Source of the DNA: Caulobacteraceae bacterium | GTDB lineage: Bacteria; Pseudomonadota; Alphaproteobacteria; Caulobacterales; Caulobacteraceae | Reading direction: 5' to 3' | Length of the DNA stretch: 32,192 bases | NCBI GenBank assembly: GCA_947475845.1 | Contig: CANJMO010000027.1 | Coordinates: 1-32,192, forward strand | In this document: positions 24,919-32,083 of the stretch, piece after piece | Position numbering within the stretch: the stretch's first letter is position 1 | Layout: each line of letters opens with the position of its first letter | Made by a program: the position numbers and the translations under genes | Notes under the pieces: model-generated | What the model saw: the letters and a program-made list of their open reading frames with translations, nothing else | The model's database searches: none | What the model was told of the DNA's origin: nothing

Positions 24919-25743
24919 ATGAGAAACGCAATCCCGCTGCTGGCCACTGTTTTCGGCGCAGCCGCCCTGGCGGCCGCTTCGGTCGCTTCGGTCGCTTCGG
25001 CCCAGACTCTGCCCTATCAGTCCACCGACCCGAAGATGAAGGCGGCAGTCGACGACCTGTATGCGGCCAACCGCATCCTGGCGTTCGAGGGTGTGATCAC
25101 CGGCGCCGGGCACGTCAGCGTGCGCTCGCCGACCAATCCGGCGCACATGCTGATCTCGCGCTCGCTGGCCCCGCCGCAGGTGGTGCCGGCGGACATCCAG
25201 GAACTGGACATCGCCACCTGCCAGAACGTCAACCCCAAGGGGCCCCTGCTGTATCAGGAGCGTCACATCCACTGCAGCATCTACAAGGCCCGCCCGGACA
25301 TCAACGCTGTGGTCCACAGCCACACGCCCAACATCATCGTGTTCAGCGTGATCAAGACGCCGCTGCGCGCCATGATGAATGGCGGCCGCATCCTCGGTAA
25401 CGGGGCGCCGATCCACGACATGGCCGACGTGAAGACCAAGACCGCCAACCTGATCGCCAGTATCGACGCCGGCGACTCCCTCGCCGCCGCCATGGGCAAG
25501 GGCAATGTGGTTCTGTTGCGCGGCCACGGCTCGGCCGTGGGGGCCGCCGACCTGCATACGGCGGTCGGCAACGTGATGGGCATCGAGGAGAACGCCACGC
25601 TACAGCTGCGGGCCATGGCCACCGGCAGCCCGATCACCTGGTCCAAACCCACCGACTTCGTCCAGACCGAGGAGATCACCCGGGTGCTGGCCGGCGAGGA
25701 CCGCAACTGGAACGCCGAGAAGTTTCGCGCCGGCGTGAAATAG
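24919..25743 (+). CDS. Exported class II aldolase/adducin-family protein
   Basis: 274 residues, 23 bases after the receptor stop, so probably co-transcribed. Class II aldolases are normally cytosolic zinc enzymes that cleave or epimerise sugar phosphates or decarboxylate hydroxy acids. This one has a Sec signal (MRNAIPLLATVFGAAALAAA, cleavage after VASA). The zinc ligands are in place: H133-x-H135 in VVHSHTP and H203 in LLRGHGSAVGA. GAGHVSVRSP is the usual glycine-rich substrate loop. A 9-base unit encoding ASV is repeated about three times in the signal peptide. The product may be a periplasmic lyase in the same pathway as the Tat amidohydrolase. The specific reaction is unknown. Confidence 0.85.
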   Translation: MRNAIPLLATVFGAAALAAASVASVASAQTLPYQSTDPKMKAAVDDLYAANRILAFEGVITGAGHVSVRSPTNPAHMLISRSLAPPQVVPADIQELDIATCQNVNPKGPLLYQERHIHCSIYKARPDINAVVHSHTPNIIVFSVIKTPLRAMMNGGRILGNGAPIHDMADVKTKTANLIASIDAGDSLAAAMGKGNVVLLRGHGSAVGAADLHTAVGNVMGIEENATLQLRAMATGSPITWSKPTDFVQTEEITRVLAGEDRNWNAEKFRAGVK

Positions 25744-25785
25744 ACAGGGCTCGCCTCAGCTCGGGTTCGGCCCGGGCGGGGCGGC

Positions 25786-27072
25786 CTACAGAACCCCCTG
25801 AAACCAGGCCGCGCAGGCAAGTGCGGCCTGGTCTTTTCTATGCGGCGCGACCAGCTGGACGCCGAGCGGCAAACCGGCCTGGCCGCTGCCGGCGGGGACG
25901 GTGACGCAGGCCGCGTGCAGGGCGGTCCACAGGGCGTTGAAAGCCGGGTTGCCGGTGGAGGCCAGGCTGTGGGGCGCCTCGCCCGGCGCGCTCGGGGTCA
26001 GGACGGCGTCGAAGCCCGACATCAGCTCGGTGAAGACAACGCGGGCGCGGCGCAGCACCTCGCGGGCGTCGTCCAGCGCCTGGGGCGACGCGCGGTCGGG
26101 GCCATCGACACGGGCGATCAGCATGTCGGAGACCTGGTCGCGGCGCGTGGTCAGCTCCCAGGCGATGGCCTGGGCGGACTCGGCGTTCATCACGATCGGA
26201 TGGGCGGCGTAGGCGGCGAGCAGTTCACGGGGCAGGTCGATCTGCACGACCTCGACCCCCGCGTCGGCGGCGGCCCGGGCGGCGCGGGCGATCAGGGCGA
26301 CGGTGTCCGGCGTGGCTAGGTCGGGCGTGGGGCCGAGGGTGACGGCGATACGGAGCGGCCGCGGCAGCCGACCTTCCAGCGCGCCGAAGTCGCGACCGGC
26401 GCAGGCGCCGACCAGCAGAGCGCAGTCGGCGACGCTGCGGGCGATGGCGCCGATGGTGTCGAGGCTCTCGCTCATCACCTTCATCCCTGCCCGGTGCAGC
26501 ATGCCGTGGCTGGGCATATAGCCGACCACGCCGCAGAATGCGGCGGGGCGGATGATGCTGCCGCCGGTCTGGGTCGCGAAGGCGGCGGGGAAGAAGCCGG
26601 CGGCCACGCCGGCGGCGGAGCCGGACGAAGAGCCGCCGGGGGTGTGGGCGGGGTTGTGCGGATTGGTGGTCGGGCCGGGCTTCTGGGTGGCGAATTCGGT
26701 GCTGACGGTCTTGCCCATGACCACGGCGCCGGCCGCCCGGGCCAGGGCGACACAGGCGGCGTCAGCCATCGGCCGGTGGCCCTGCCAGATCGGCGAGCCG
26801 TAAGCGCAGGGCATGCCCGCCACGTCGATCACATCCTTGACCCCGATCGGCACCCCCAGCAGGGGCAGGCTGTGGCCGGCGGCCACGCGGGCGTCGGCGG
26901 CGCGGGCGGCGGTCAGGGCGGCGCCGGCATCCAGATGGACGAAGGCGTGGACGGTATCCTCCCGCGCGGCGACGCGGTCGAGGCAGGCCTGCATCAGGGC
27001 CTCGGCCGTGAGCGAGCCCGGGCGGATGCGTCTGGCGGCCTCAGCGGCGCCGAGCGAAGCGGGATCGGTCAT
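25786..27072 (-). CDS. Amidase (amidase signature family)
   Basis: 428-residue cytosolic hydrolase of amides or related C-N bonds. ATG at 27070-27072 follows AGAGGTGAG. A longer open frame upstream crosses a terminator and is rejected. The Ser-cisSer-Lys triad sits in the standard blocks: lysine in LLGVPIGVKDVID, the glycine/serine-rich loop HTPGGSSSGSAAGVAAG, and the nucleophile block ATQTGGSIIRPAAFCGVVGY. The last block has SII where many members have SIR, so substrate contacts may differ. No signal peptide. Members of the family act on aryl or acyl amides; the substrate is not predictable here. It converges with the exported aldolase, and the aldolase's likely terminator overlaps its last codons. 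Confidence 0.9.
   Translation of the reverse strand: MTDPASLGAAEAARRIRPGSLTAEALMQACLDRVAAREDTVHAFVHLDAGAALTAARAADARVAAGHSLPLLGVPIGVKDVIDVAGMPCAYGSPIWQGHRPMADAACVALARAAGAVVMGKTVSTEFATQKPGPTTNPHNPAHTPGGSSSGSAAGVAAGFFPAAFATQTGGSIIRPAAFCGVVGYMPSHGMLHRAGMKVMSESLDTIGAIARSVADCALLVGACAGRDFGALEGRLPRPLRIAVTLGPTPDLATPDTVALIARAARAAADAGVEVVQIDLPRELLAAYAAHPIVMNAESAQAIAWELTTRRDQVSDMLIARVDGPDRASPQALDDAREVLRRARVVFTELMSGFDAVLTPSAPGEAPHSLASTGNPAFNALWTALHAACVTVPAGSGQAGLPLGVQLVAPHRKDQAALACAAWFQGVL
25803..25839 (+). terminator. Intrinsic terminator for the receptor-aldolase operon, inside the amidase 3' end
   Basis: ACCAGGCCGC and GCGGCCTGGT form a perfect 10-base-pair stem around a 10-base loop, followed by CTTTTCT on the plus strand. 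It lies 60 bases after the aldolase stop. On the opposite strand the same bases encode the final residues of the amidase (LACAAWF). One sequence thus serves as both terminator and coding region. Confidence 0.7.
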
Positions 27073-27108
27073 GCTCACCTCTGAAGGTCCGGCGCATGGA
27101 CGGGCCAT

Positions 27109-27140
27109 AAAAAATGGGAGGCGCCTGGAGGCGCCTCCCA
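27109..27140 (-). terminator. Strong intrinsic terminator after the second TonB receptor
   Basis: A perfect 11-base-pair stem (TGGGAGGCGCC with GGCGCCTCCCA) closes a 4-base loop. On the minus strand it is followed by TTTTTT. It separates the receptor gene from the amidase downstream on the same strand. Confidence 0.88.
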
Positions 27141-27164
27141 CTGTTTGTCGCAAATCGGCGGAGA

Positions 27165-29903
27165 CTAGAAGTTGTAGTTGATCTGCATGCCGATGGTGCG
27201 CGGCTGGAACGAGGTGCCGGTGAAGAGGAACGAGGAGTTGGTGATCAATTGCTTGTCCACCCACTCGTTGGAGTCGGTCAGGTTCTTCACATAGACCGCC
27301 ACTTCGAACTGCTTGAGGTAGATGCCGGCGCGCGCGTTCATGGTGTGGGTCGCGTTGCCGTCGTGGGTCGAGGCGATGTAGCCGCTGCTGCCCAGGCCCG
27401 TCGTGCGGTCGTACTTGCCCGTGTACATGTAGTCGACGCGGGCATAGGCGGGCATTTCGAACAGACGGTGATCGTACTGGACGCCGGCGTTGATCGTCCA
27501 ATCCGGCGTGCCGAGATTGTCACCCTTGAGGGCCAGCTTGGCGCTGGCCGCGCCCTGCGAAGGCACCGACAGCACATCCTTAGCGTACACCGCTTTGTCG
27601 TAGGCGATGTTGGTGTTCAGGGTGAAGTCGGCCAGGCGGCCGGTGATCGAGGTTTCGAAGCCTTCCGAGATCGCGGACGGGCCGTTGGCCACGTAGGACG
27701 AGCCGCAGGAACGAAGCTGGTTGGTGAACTGGATGTTCTGCCAGTCGATCTTGAACACGCTGGAGTTGACCTGCATGCGGCCGTCGAACAGGCGGAACTT
27801 ACCGCCGATTTCGTACGACTTGGTGGTGTCGTGCAGGTAGGTCGCCGGCGCCGCGGTCAGGCCGAGCAGGGCCAGGTCTGGAGCGCAGGTGACGGTGAAC
27901 ACCGGCGGGTTGACGCCGCCCACGCGGAAGCCTTCGGCGTAGGTGAAGTAGATCAGGTCCGTGGCGCTCAGCTGGTAGGAGATGCTGGCCTTGGGCGAGA
28001 TCGGCATCTCCTTCAGGTTGTTCAGCGTGTAGGCGTAGGGGCAGCCCTTGGTGTTGTCGGTGGTCGGGCAGGCCGCGTAGTTGGTCGGGAACGGCGTCAG
28101 GGAGTTCTTGTTAGTCTCGACCGTGCCGGGTCCATCGGACGAGGTGCCGACGAAGCCCGCGGGAGCGCCAGTCACCGAACCGCCTGAGATCTGGGCGAAC
28201 TTCTGGGTGTAGTTGGTGATCCGGCCGCCAGCGGTGATCTTCAGCTTGTCGGTGACGGCGAAGGTGGCTTCGCCGAAGCCGGCGATTTCGTCTTCGAGGA
28301 TGTCGCCGTCGCGCGTCGACAGTTCGATCGGTAGGCGTCCGGGAACCTGCATCAGCGGGGTCAGGGTGCCGCCGACAAAGAACGGCAGGCCGACACCGCG
28401 CAGCTGTTCGCTGAGGAAGCTTTCGTTCCACTCCGAGCCCGTGGTCACGTGGGTGTGGGAATGGTCATAGAACAGGCCGGCCACGAACTGCAGACGATCC
28501 GACGGATCGGTCGTCTGGATGCGCAGCTCCTGGCTGTATTGGTCGCGCTTGTTGTTGTAGATCGAGTAGGCGAACCCGAACAGCGGGTAGACGCCGCCGT
28601 CCTCGACCTTGGTGGTCGGGTTGATGCTGCTCATCAGATACTGAGGCACGATGCCGCCGAGCACGGACAGCGGCATGGCGGGCGCGCGAACCGTGGAACC
28701 CGAGCGTTCGGCCGAACCGCCGCCGAAGCTCCAGCCGCTGGTGCGCTGGACGTCGTAGGCGGTGATCGACTTCAGCGCGAGCTTTTCACCCAGGTTGTAG
28801 TCCAGGGTCAGGCTCGGCACGTTGATGATCGTGCGGCGCGGCGAGGCCACGTAGCTGACGTTGGTGGTCGAGGTGTAGAGGCCGCTCGCGACGCCGCGGT
28901 TGATCCCGTAGAAGTTCTGAGCCGGGATCGTGTACTGCGGGAAGGTGTAGGACGGGAACGAGTAACGGACCCCGTTGATGGTGCCGGTGTTGTTCAGGCG
29001 GCGGGCCGCGGCGGTCGTGGCGCCGACGTTGAGCGCCGGGGTGTTGACCCGGAACACCGAGGTGTCCTGATCGTAGTTCATCTGCGAGAACAGGGTGACC
29101 GTCGCCTTGAAGTCAGGCGTGATCTGCCACAGCAGCTTGCCGTTGATCGAGTAGTCGTTGCCGCGGTTGATGTCCGACGAGAACTTCTGGCCGTTGTACT
29201 GGTTGAAGGCGTCGAGCCAGCCGGCGCGGGCGTCCTCGGCGATGGCCAGGCGGAAGCCGACCTTATCCTGGATGATCGGGCCGCCGACGGCGAGGCCGAC
29301 GTCATGGCTGATGCCGCCGTCATGGATGAAGCCCACGTCGACGCGGGCGCGGCCCGAATAGGTCGTCAGGCTGGGGGTGGGCGTGATGAAACGGATCGCG
29401 CCGCCTTCCGAGGCGCCACCGTACAGGGTGCCTTGCGGGCCGCGCAGCACTTCCACGCGGTCCAGGTCGAACAGGACGGGGGCGGGTTGGTTGGAGCCGG
29501 AGATCAGGCCGGCGGCCGAGCGCTGCTGCAGGCCGACGTCGTCGAGATAGAGGCCGGTGGTGGGCGAGCCGCCCGAACGGCCGGCGGCGGCGTTGCCGCC
29601 GATGCCGCGGATGGTCAGGTTCGGGTTACCCTCGGGGCCGGTCTTGCGGAAGGTGAAGCCGGGCACCTGACGGGACAGGTCGTCGATGTTCTTGACGCCT
29701 TGCTGGTCCAGCGCCTTCTGAGTCACGGCGGACAGGGAGAGGGCGACCTTGTTGACCGTGGAGGTCTGGCGGGTCGCGGTGACCACCACTTCTTCGAGGG
29801 CGCCGTTGGCGGGCGCGTTCTGAGCGAAGGCGCTCAGGGCGAAGCTGGACGCGGTCAGCGCCGTGGACACAAGCAGGCCAACGCGGATTTTGGATTTGGA
29901 CAT
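27165..29903 (-). CDS. TonB-dependent receptor without signalling domain
   Basis: 912-residue outer-membrane receptor. ATG at 29901-29903 follows GGGAGGG; an in-frame start 10 codons earlier lacks such a site. The signal peptide ends ALSAFAQ. The TonB box/plug start EEVVVTATRQTSTVNKVALS is identical to that of the other receptor in this window. The plug has NLTIRGIGGNAAAGRSGG and FDLDRVEVLRGPQGTLYGG. The barrel ends SFQPRTIGMQINYNF. There is no STN domain, so it transports but does not signal through FecR itself. It diverges from a second fecI gene, which may control it. Ligand unknown; the shared plug suggests a related substrate for both receptors. Confidence 0.92.
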   Translation of the reverse strand: MSKSKIRVGLLVSTALTASSFALSAFAQNAPANGALEEVVVTATRQTSTVNKVALSLSAVTQKALDQQGVKNIDDLSRQVPGFTFRKTGPEGNPNLTIRGIGGNAAAGRSGGSPTTGLYLDDVGLQQRSAAGLISGSNQPAPVLFDLDRVEVLRGPQGTLYGGASEGGAIRFITPTPSLTTYSGRARVDVGFIHDGGISHDVGLAVGGPIIQDKVGFRLAIAEDARAGWLDAFNQYNGQKFSSDINRGNDYSINGKLLWQITPDFKATVTLFSQMNYDQDTSVFRVNTPALNVGATTAAARRLNNTGTINGVRYSFPSYTFPQYTIPAQNFYGINRGVASGLYTSTTNVSYVASPRRTIINVPSLTLDYNLGEKLALKSITAYDVQRTSGWSFGGGSAERSGSTVRAPAMPLSVLGGIVPQYLMSSINPTTKVEDGGVYPLFGFAYSIYNNKRDQYSQELRIQTTDPSDRLQFVAGLFYDHSHTHVTTGSEWNESFLSEQLRGVGLPFFVGGTLTPLMQVPGRLPIELSTRDGDILEDEIAGFGEATFAVTDKLKITAGGRITNYTQKFAQISGGSVTGAPAGFVGTSSDGPGTVETNKNSLTPFPTNYAACPTTDNTKGCPYAYTLNNLKEMPISPKASISYQLSATDLIYFTYAEGFRVGGVNPPVFTVTCAPDLALLGLTAAPATYLHDTTKSYEIGGKFRLFDGRMQVNSSVFKIDWQNIQFTNQLRSCGSSYVANGPSAISEGFETSITGRLADFTLNTNIAYDKAVYAKDVLSVPSQGAASAKLALKGDNLGTPDWTINAGVQYDHRLFEMPAYARVDYMYTGKYDRTTGLGSSGYIASTHDGNATHTMNARAGIYLKQFEVAVYVKNLTDSNEWVDKQLITNSSFLFTGTSFQPRTIGMQINYNF

Positions 29904-30003
29904 ATTCCCTCCCAATGGTGTTCTTATTTGCAACTGTGATGCTTCGCCCCTTTCGAACGCCCCGGTCTTCAGGTCGTGTCGCCAGGGTCTGAATTAGTAT
30001 CAA

Positions 30004-30028
30004 GCGCGCGCATTTCGCATGCGCGCGC
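30004..30028. repeat. Perfect 10-bp inverted repeat between receptor and fecI
   Basis: GCGCGCGCAT, then TTCGC, then ATGCGCGCGC. It lies in the 162-base divergent gap, 38 bases before the fecI start. It could be an operator or a hairpin in the fecI leader. It lacks a following T-run on either strand, so it is not a standard terminator. Confidence 0.8.
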
Positions 30029-30065
30029 CCCGGCTTAATTACAGGCGCCAAGGGAAAATAAAAAC

Positions 30066-30647
30066 ATGAATCCGCTCGAGCCATTCCGAAAGAAGGCGGA
30101 GTCGATCGACCCCCCGGAAACGGCGGCGGTGTCGCCGCTGGCTCCCCTGACTCCCTGGCGTATCGACAATCTGTTCCGCGACCATAACGACGCCCTGGTC
30201 CGGTTCCTGCGGGCGCGGCTGAACAGCGACGCCGACGCCAAGGAAGCCGCCCAGGAAGCCTATGTGCGCCTGCTGCAACTCGATCAGCCGGATCAGCCGT
30301 CTTTCCTGAAGGCCTACCTGTTCAAGGTCGCCTCGAACGTCGCCGCCGACATGATCCGTCAAAGGCGCACGCGTAAGCACTCCGACGAAATCAACGAGAA
30401 CGATCACGCCGCGCCGGCGCACCAAGAACGGGCGCTGTCGGCCAAGCAGCAACTGGCCGCCGTGCAGAGGGCTTTGGACGAACTGCCGCCGAAGTGTCGC
30501 GAAGCGTTCGTGCTCAGCCGTCATGAAGGGTTCTCCACGGTCGAGATCGCGGCGCGGCTGAACGTCTCCGATCGCATGATCCGCAATTACCTGGCCCGCG
30601 CCCTCGAACATCTGCAGGCAGCGCTCCGGGTCGAGGCGCCGAAATGA
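30066..30647 (+). CDS. FecI-type ECF sigma factor (second copy)
   Basis: 193 residues, with AAGGGAA before the ATG. After a proline-rich front of about 30 residues, region 2 has DNLFRDHNDALVRFLRARLN, EAAQEAYVRLLQ and FLKAYLFKVASNVAADMIRQ. Region 4 has ALDELPPKCREAFVLSRHEG and FSTVEIAARLNVSDRMIRNY. It is only distantly similar to the fecI at 20.3 kb, so the two are separate lineages and not a recent duplication. Its stop overlaps the start of a truncated fecR (ATGA). The receptor it was built to serve may be the deleted one whose tail follows. Confidence 0.9.
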   Translation: MNPLEPFRKKAESIDPPETAAVSPLAPLTPWRIDNLFRDHNDALVRFLRARLNSDADAKEAAQEAYVRLLQLDQPDQPSFLKAYLFKVASNVAADMIRQRRTRKHSDEINENDHAAPAHQERALSAKQQLAAVQRALDELPPKCREAFVLSRHEGFSTVEIAARLNVSDRMIRNYLARALEHLQAALRVEAPK

Positions 30648-30990
30648 AGTCCGTGCAAAGCAAATCCCCCGCTTCCACCGCGATCGACTGGATGGCCTTC
30701 GACTGGCTTATCCGTCTGCGCTTCGACGAGGTGAGCAGCGAGACCCTGTCCGAATGGACCCGCTGGCTGGAAGCGCCGGGCGCCCGTGAAGCCTATGATC
30801 GCGCACTGCAGGCCTGGTCTCTGTGCGGCCTGGCCTGGGCCCCGCGGCCCACCGAGGAAGACCTGCGCGAGGACGCCTACGATGGCGCGGTTCCGGTCGC
30901 CGCCTGGCGCGAACGGCCGCAGCAAGTCGCCCCGCCGCTGATGTTCAGCATCCCCGCCCAGCGACCCAAACGCCGGCCGGCCAACGGCGG
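30644..30990 (+). pseudogene. 5' fragment of a fecR gene
   Basis: The first ~115 codons of a FecR-type regulator. The DUF4880-like N-terminal domain is clear: AFDWLIRLRFDEVSSETLSE, WTRWLEAPGAREAYDRALQA, WSLCGLAWAP. Before the membrane helix and the FecR core, the sequence switches near 30990 to another family in another frame. The fecR frame itself then runs on to a stop at 31036 without sense. The anti-sigma N-terminal domain alone could in principle still bind the sigma factor, so the fragment may not be silent. Confidence 0.8.
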
Positions 30991-31158
30991 GATGAAGTGG
31001 GCTACTTCGACAAGCTGGAGGCGGCCATCTACGTGAAGAACCTGACCGACTCCAACGAGTGGCTGGACAAGAATCTGGTGACCAGTTCGCAGGTCTACTA
31101 TTACGGCAACTCGTTCCAGCCGCGCACGATCGGCGCCCAGTTCAACTACCGATTCTAG
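30991..31158 (+). pseudogene. 3' tail of a deleted TonB-dependent receptor
   Basis: In its own frame these bases encode 55 residues: EVGYFDKLEAAIYVKNLTDS, then NEWLDKNLVTSS and finally SFQPRTIGAQFNYRF. This is the last few barrel strands and the terminal aromatic residue of a receptor. It is closely similar to the end of the receptor at 27.2-29.9 kb (VKNLTDSNEW and SFQPRTIG are shared). No start codon or export signal remains. The receptor body and the end of fecR were evidently removed in one deletion, with the junction near 30985-30991. Confidence 0.88.
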
Positions 31159-31163
31159 GGCCT

Positions 31164-31409
31164 CTAGCCGCCGCCTCTCGGCGCCGCGCGCCCGGCCAGG
31201 GCGTCCATCGAATAGCCGTAGAGCTCGGCGAGGATCGACAGTTCCATCGCATCGACCTTGCGCGTGCCGCGCTCGACCAGAGACACGGCCGTGCGCGGAA
31301 TGCCGAGCAGGTGCGCCACCTTGGCCTGGCTCAGGCCGGCATGCTTGCGGGCCTTGAACAGACGCTCGCCCATGTCCCGCCGGAACTGGATGTCATAGGC
31401 TGGATACAT
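31164..31409 (-). CDS. Small XRE-family transcriptional regulator
   Basis: 81 residues with ATG at 31407-31409. GGAG lies about 10 bases upstream; an ATG 9 bases earlier is too close to that site. The helix-turn-helix is GERLFKARKHAGLSQAKVAH, LLGIPRTAVSLVERGTRKVD, followed by LSILAELYGYSMDALAG. Beyond the domain there is only a short tail. Many relatives carry or precede an IrrE-type peptidase domain, absent here. It ends 5 bases from the receptor tail, so the deletion there may have removed a partner gene. Target unknown. Confidence 0.85.
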   Translation of the reverse strand: MYPAYDIQFRRDMGERLFKARKHAGLSQAKVAHLLGIPRTAVSLVERGTRKVDAMELSILAELYGYSMDALAGRAAPRGGG

Positions 31410-31462
31410 GGCCGTCATTCTCCAGCGGGCCGCCAGCGCCCTATCGGCGCCCGGCAAAAGGA

Positions 31463-31518
31463 GGGGGTGGCTGAGCCACCCCCCAGAAAATCCGGATTTG
31501 GCAGGGGGCAAATCCGGA
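31463..31518. repeat. Two adjacent perfect hairpins upstream of the XRE gene
   Basis: Hairpin one: GGGGGTGGC, TGA, GCCACCCCC (31463-31483). Read on the minus strand it is followed by TCCTTTTG, a weak T-run. Hairpin two: TCCGGATTTG, GCAGGGGG, CAAATCCGGA (31491-31518). Only 7 bases separate them. Both lie 54-110 bases before the XRE start, in its likely leader. They could be an attenuator, a terminator of a short upstream transcript, or protein-binding sites. Confidence 0.75.
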
Positions 31519-31568
31519 CGAACGCTTGATGGCGGGATGGGATCACAGGCGGCTCGATCCGATCTCGA

Positions 31569-31661
31569 TCAGCGCGCCGCGGATTTGGCGCAGGTCTGCG
31601 AGCCGCCGGCCGACACGGCCACGGCGGCAAGTCTCTTCCGGATCGAATGACGCACGGACAT
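31569..31661 (-). CDS. Possible small ORF behind a perfect Shine-Dalgarno
   Basis: An exact AAGGAGG (31669-31675, minus strand) sits 7 bases before an ATG. The ATG frame gives 30 residues opening MSVRHSIRKRLAAVAVSAGG. A neighbouring frame over the same bases looks more protein-like, reading VRASFDPEETCRRGR and then RLADLRQIRGALIEIGSSRL to a stop at 31543. A frameshift just after the start would join the strong ribosome site to that frame. I do not recognise either product. It may be a worn small gene. Confidence 0.3.
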   Translation of the reverse strand: MSVRHSIRKRLAAVAVSAGGSQTCAKSAAR

Positions 31662-31759
31662 TGGCTGCCTCCTTGTTGTGGACGCGGCGGTGTTCTGCTC
31701 ACCGCGCGCCCTTTTTGTCCCCGGCGTTGGCTGGCCGAGATCAGGCTAAGACGCGCCAG

Positions 31760-32083
31760 ACAGAAAAATCGGAATTCTAGTCAGCAAAAAGATTCACTCA
31801 TTGATGAATCAATTTTCCAGAACTGAAGCTCCAAACACCCGTGCCATGAAAAACAGAGCAGCTATATTGAAAACATCTGGTGTGTATAGATGAATAGGCC
31901 TAGCGACATGGACGGCTCAACTCCGTCACCTGAGGGGGGCCTGTCGATGCCGGACAATGGCGAAAAGCGAGCGATTGGACTTCCGCTTCCGGGCGTTTGT
32001 CCGTCATAGTCACGTACAAGCGGCCCAAAAGGGCGGCGGAGTTCCGAACCGACGGGGCCCGTGGAAATAGGGAAGAGATGAAC
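31760..32083 (+). promoter_or_regulatory. AT-rich leader before the DUF6152 gene
   Basis: Bases from about 31760 to 31900 are far richer in A and T than the rest of the window. They include the palindrome ATTGAT-GA-ATCAAT at 31800-31813. No gene was recognised between 31662 and 32083. A 39-codon frame at 31890-32009 has no ribosome site. The stretch probably holds the promoter and upstream controls of the DUF6152 gene, or marks acquired DNA. Confidence 0.4.

Noticed and set aside
28449-29939. 496-codon open frame antisense to the second TonB receptor
   Set aside because: Valine/glycine/arginine-rich shadow with no recognisable domain.
31463-31518. Hairpins as ends of an insertion sequence
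   Set aside because: No transposase remnant or flanking target duplication was found nearby.
31890-32009. 39-codon frame before the DUF6152 gene
   Set aside because: No ribosome binding site, and the product has no recognisable pattern.
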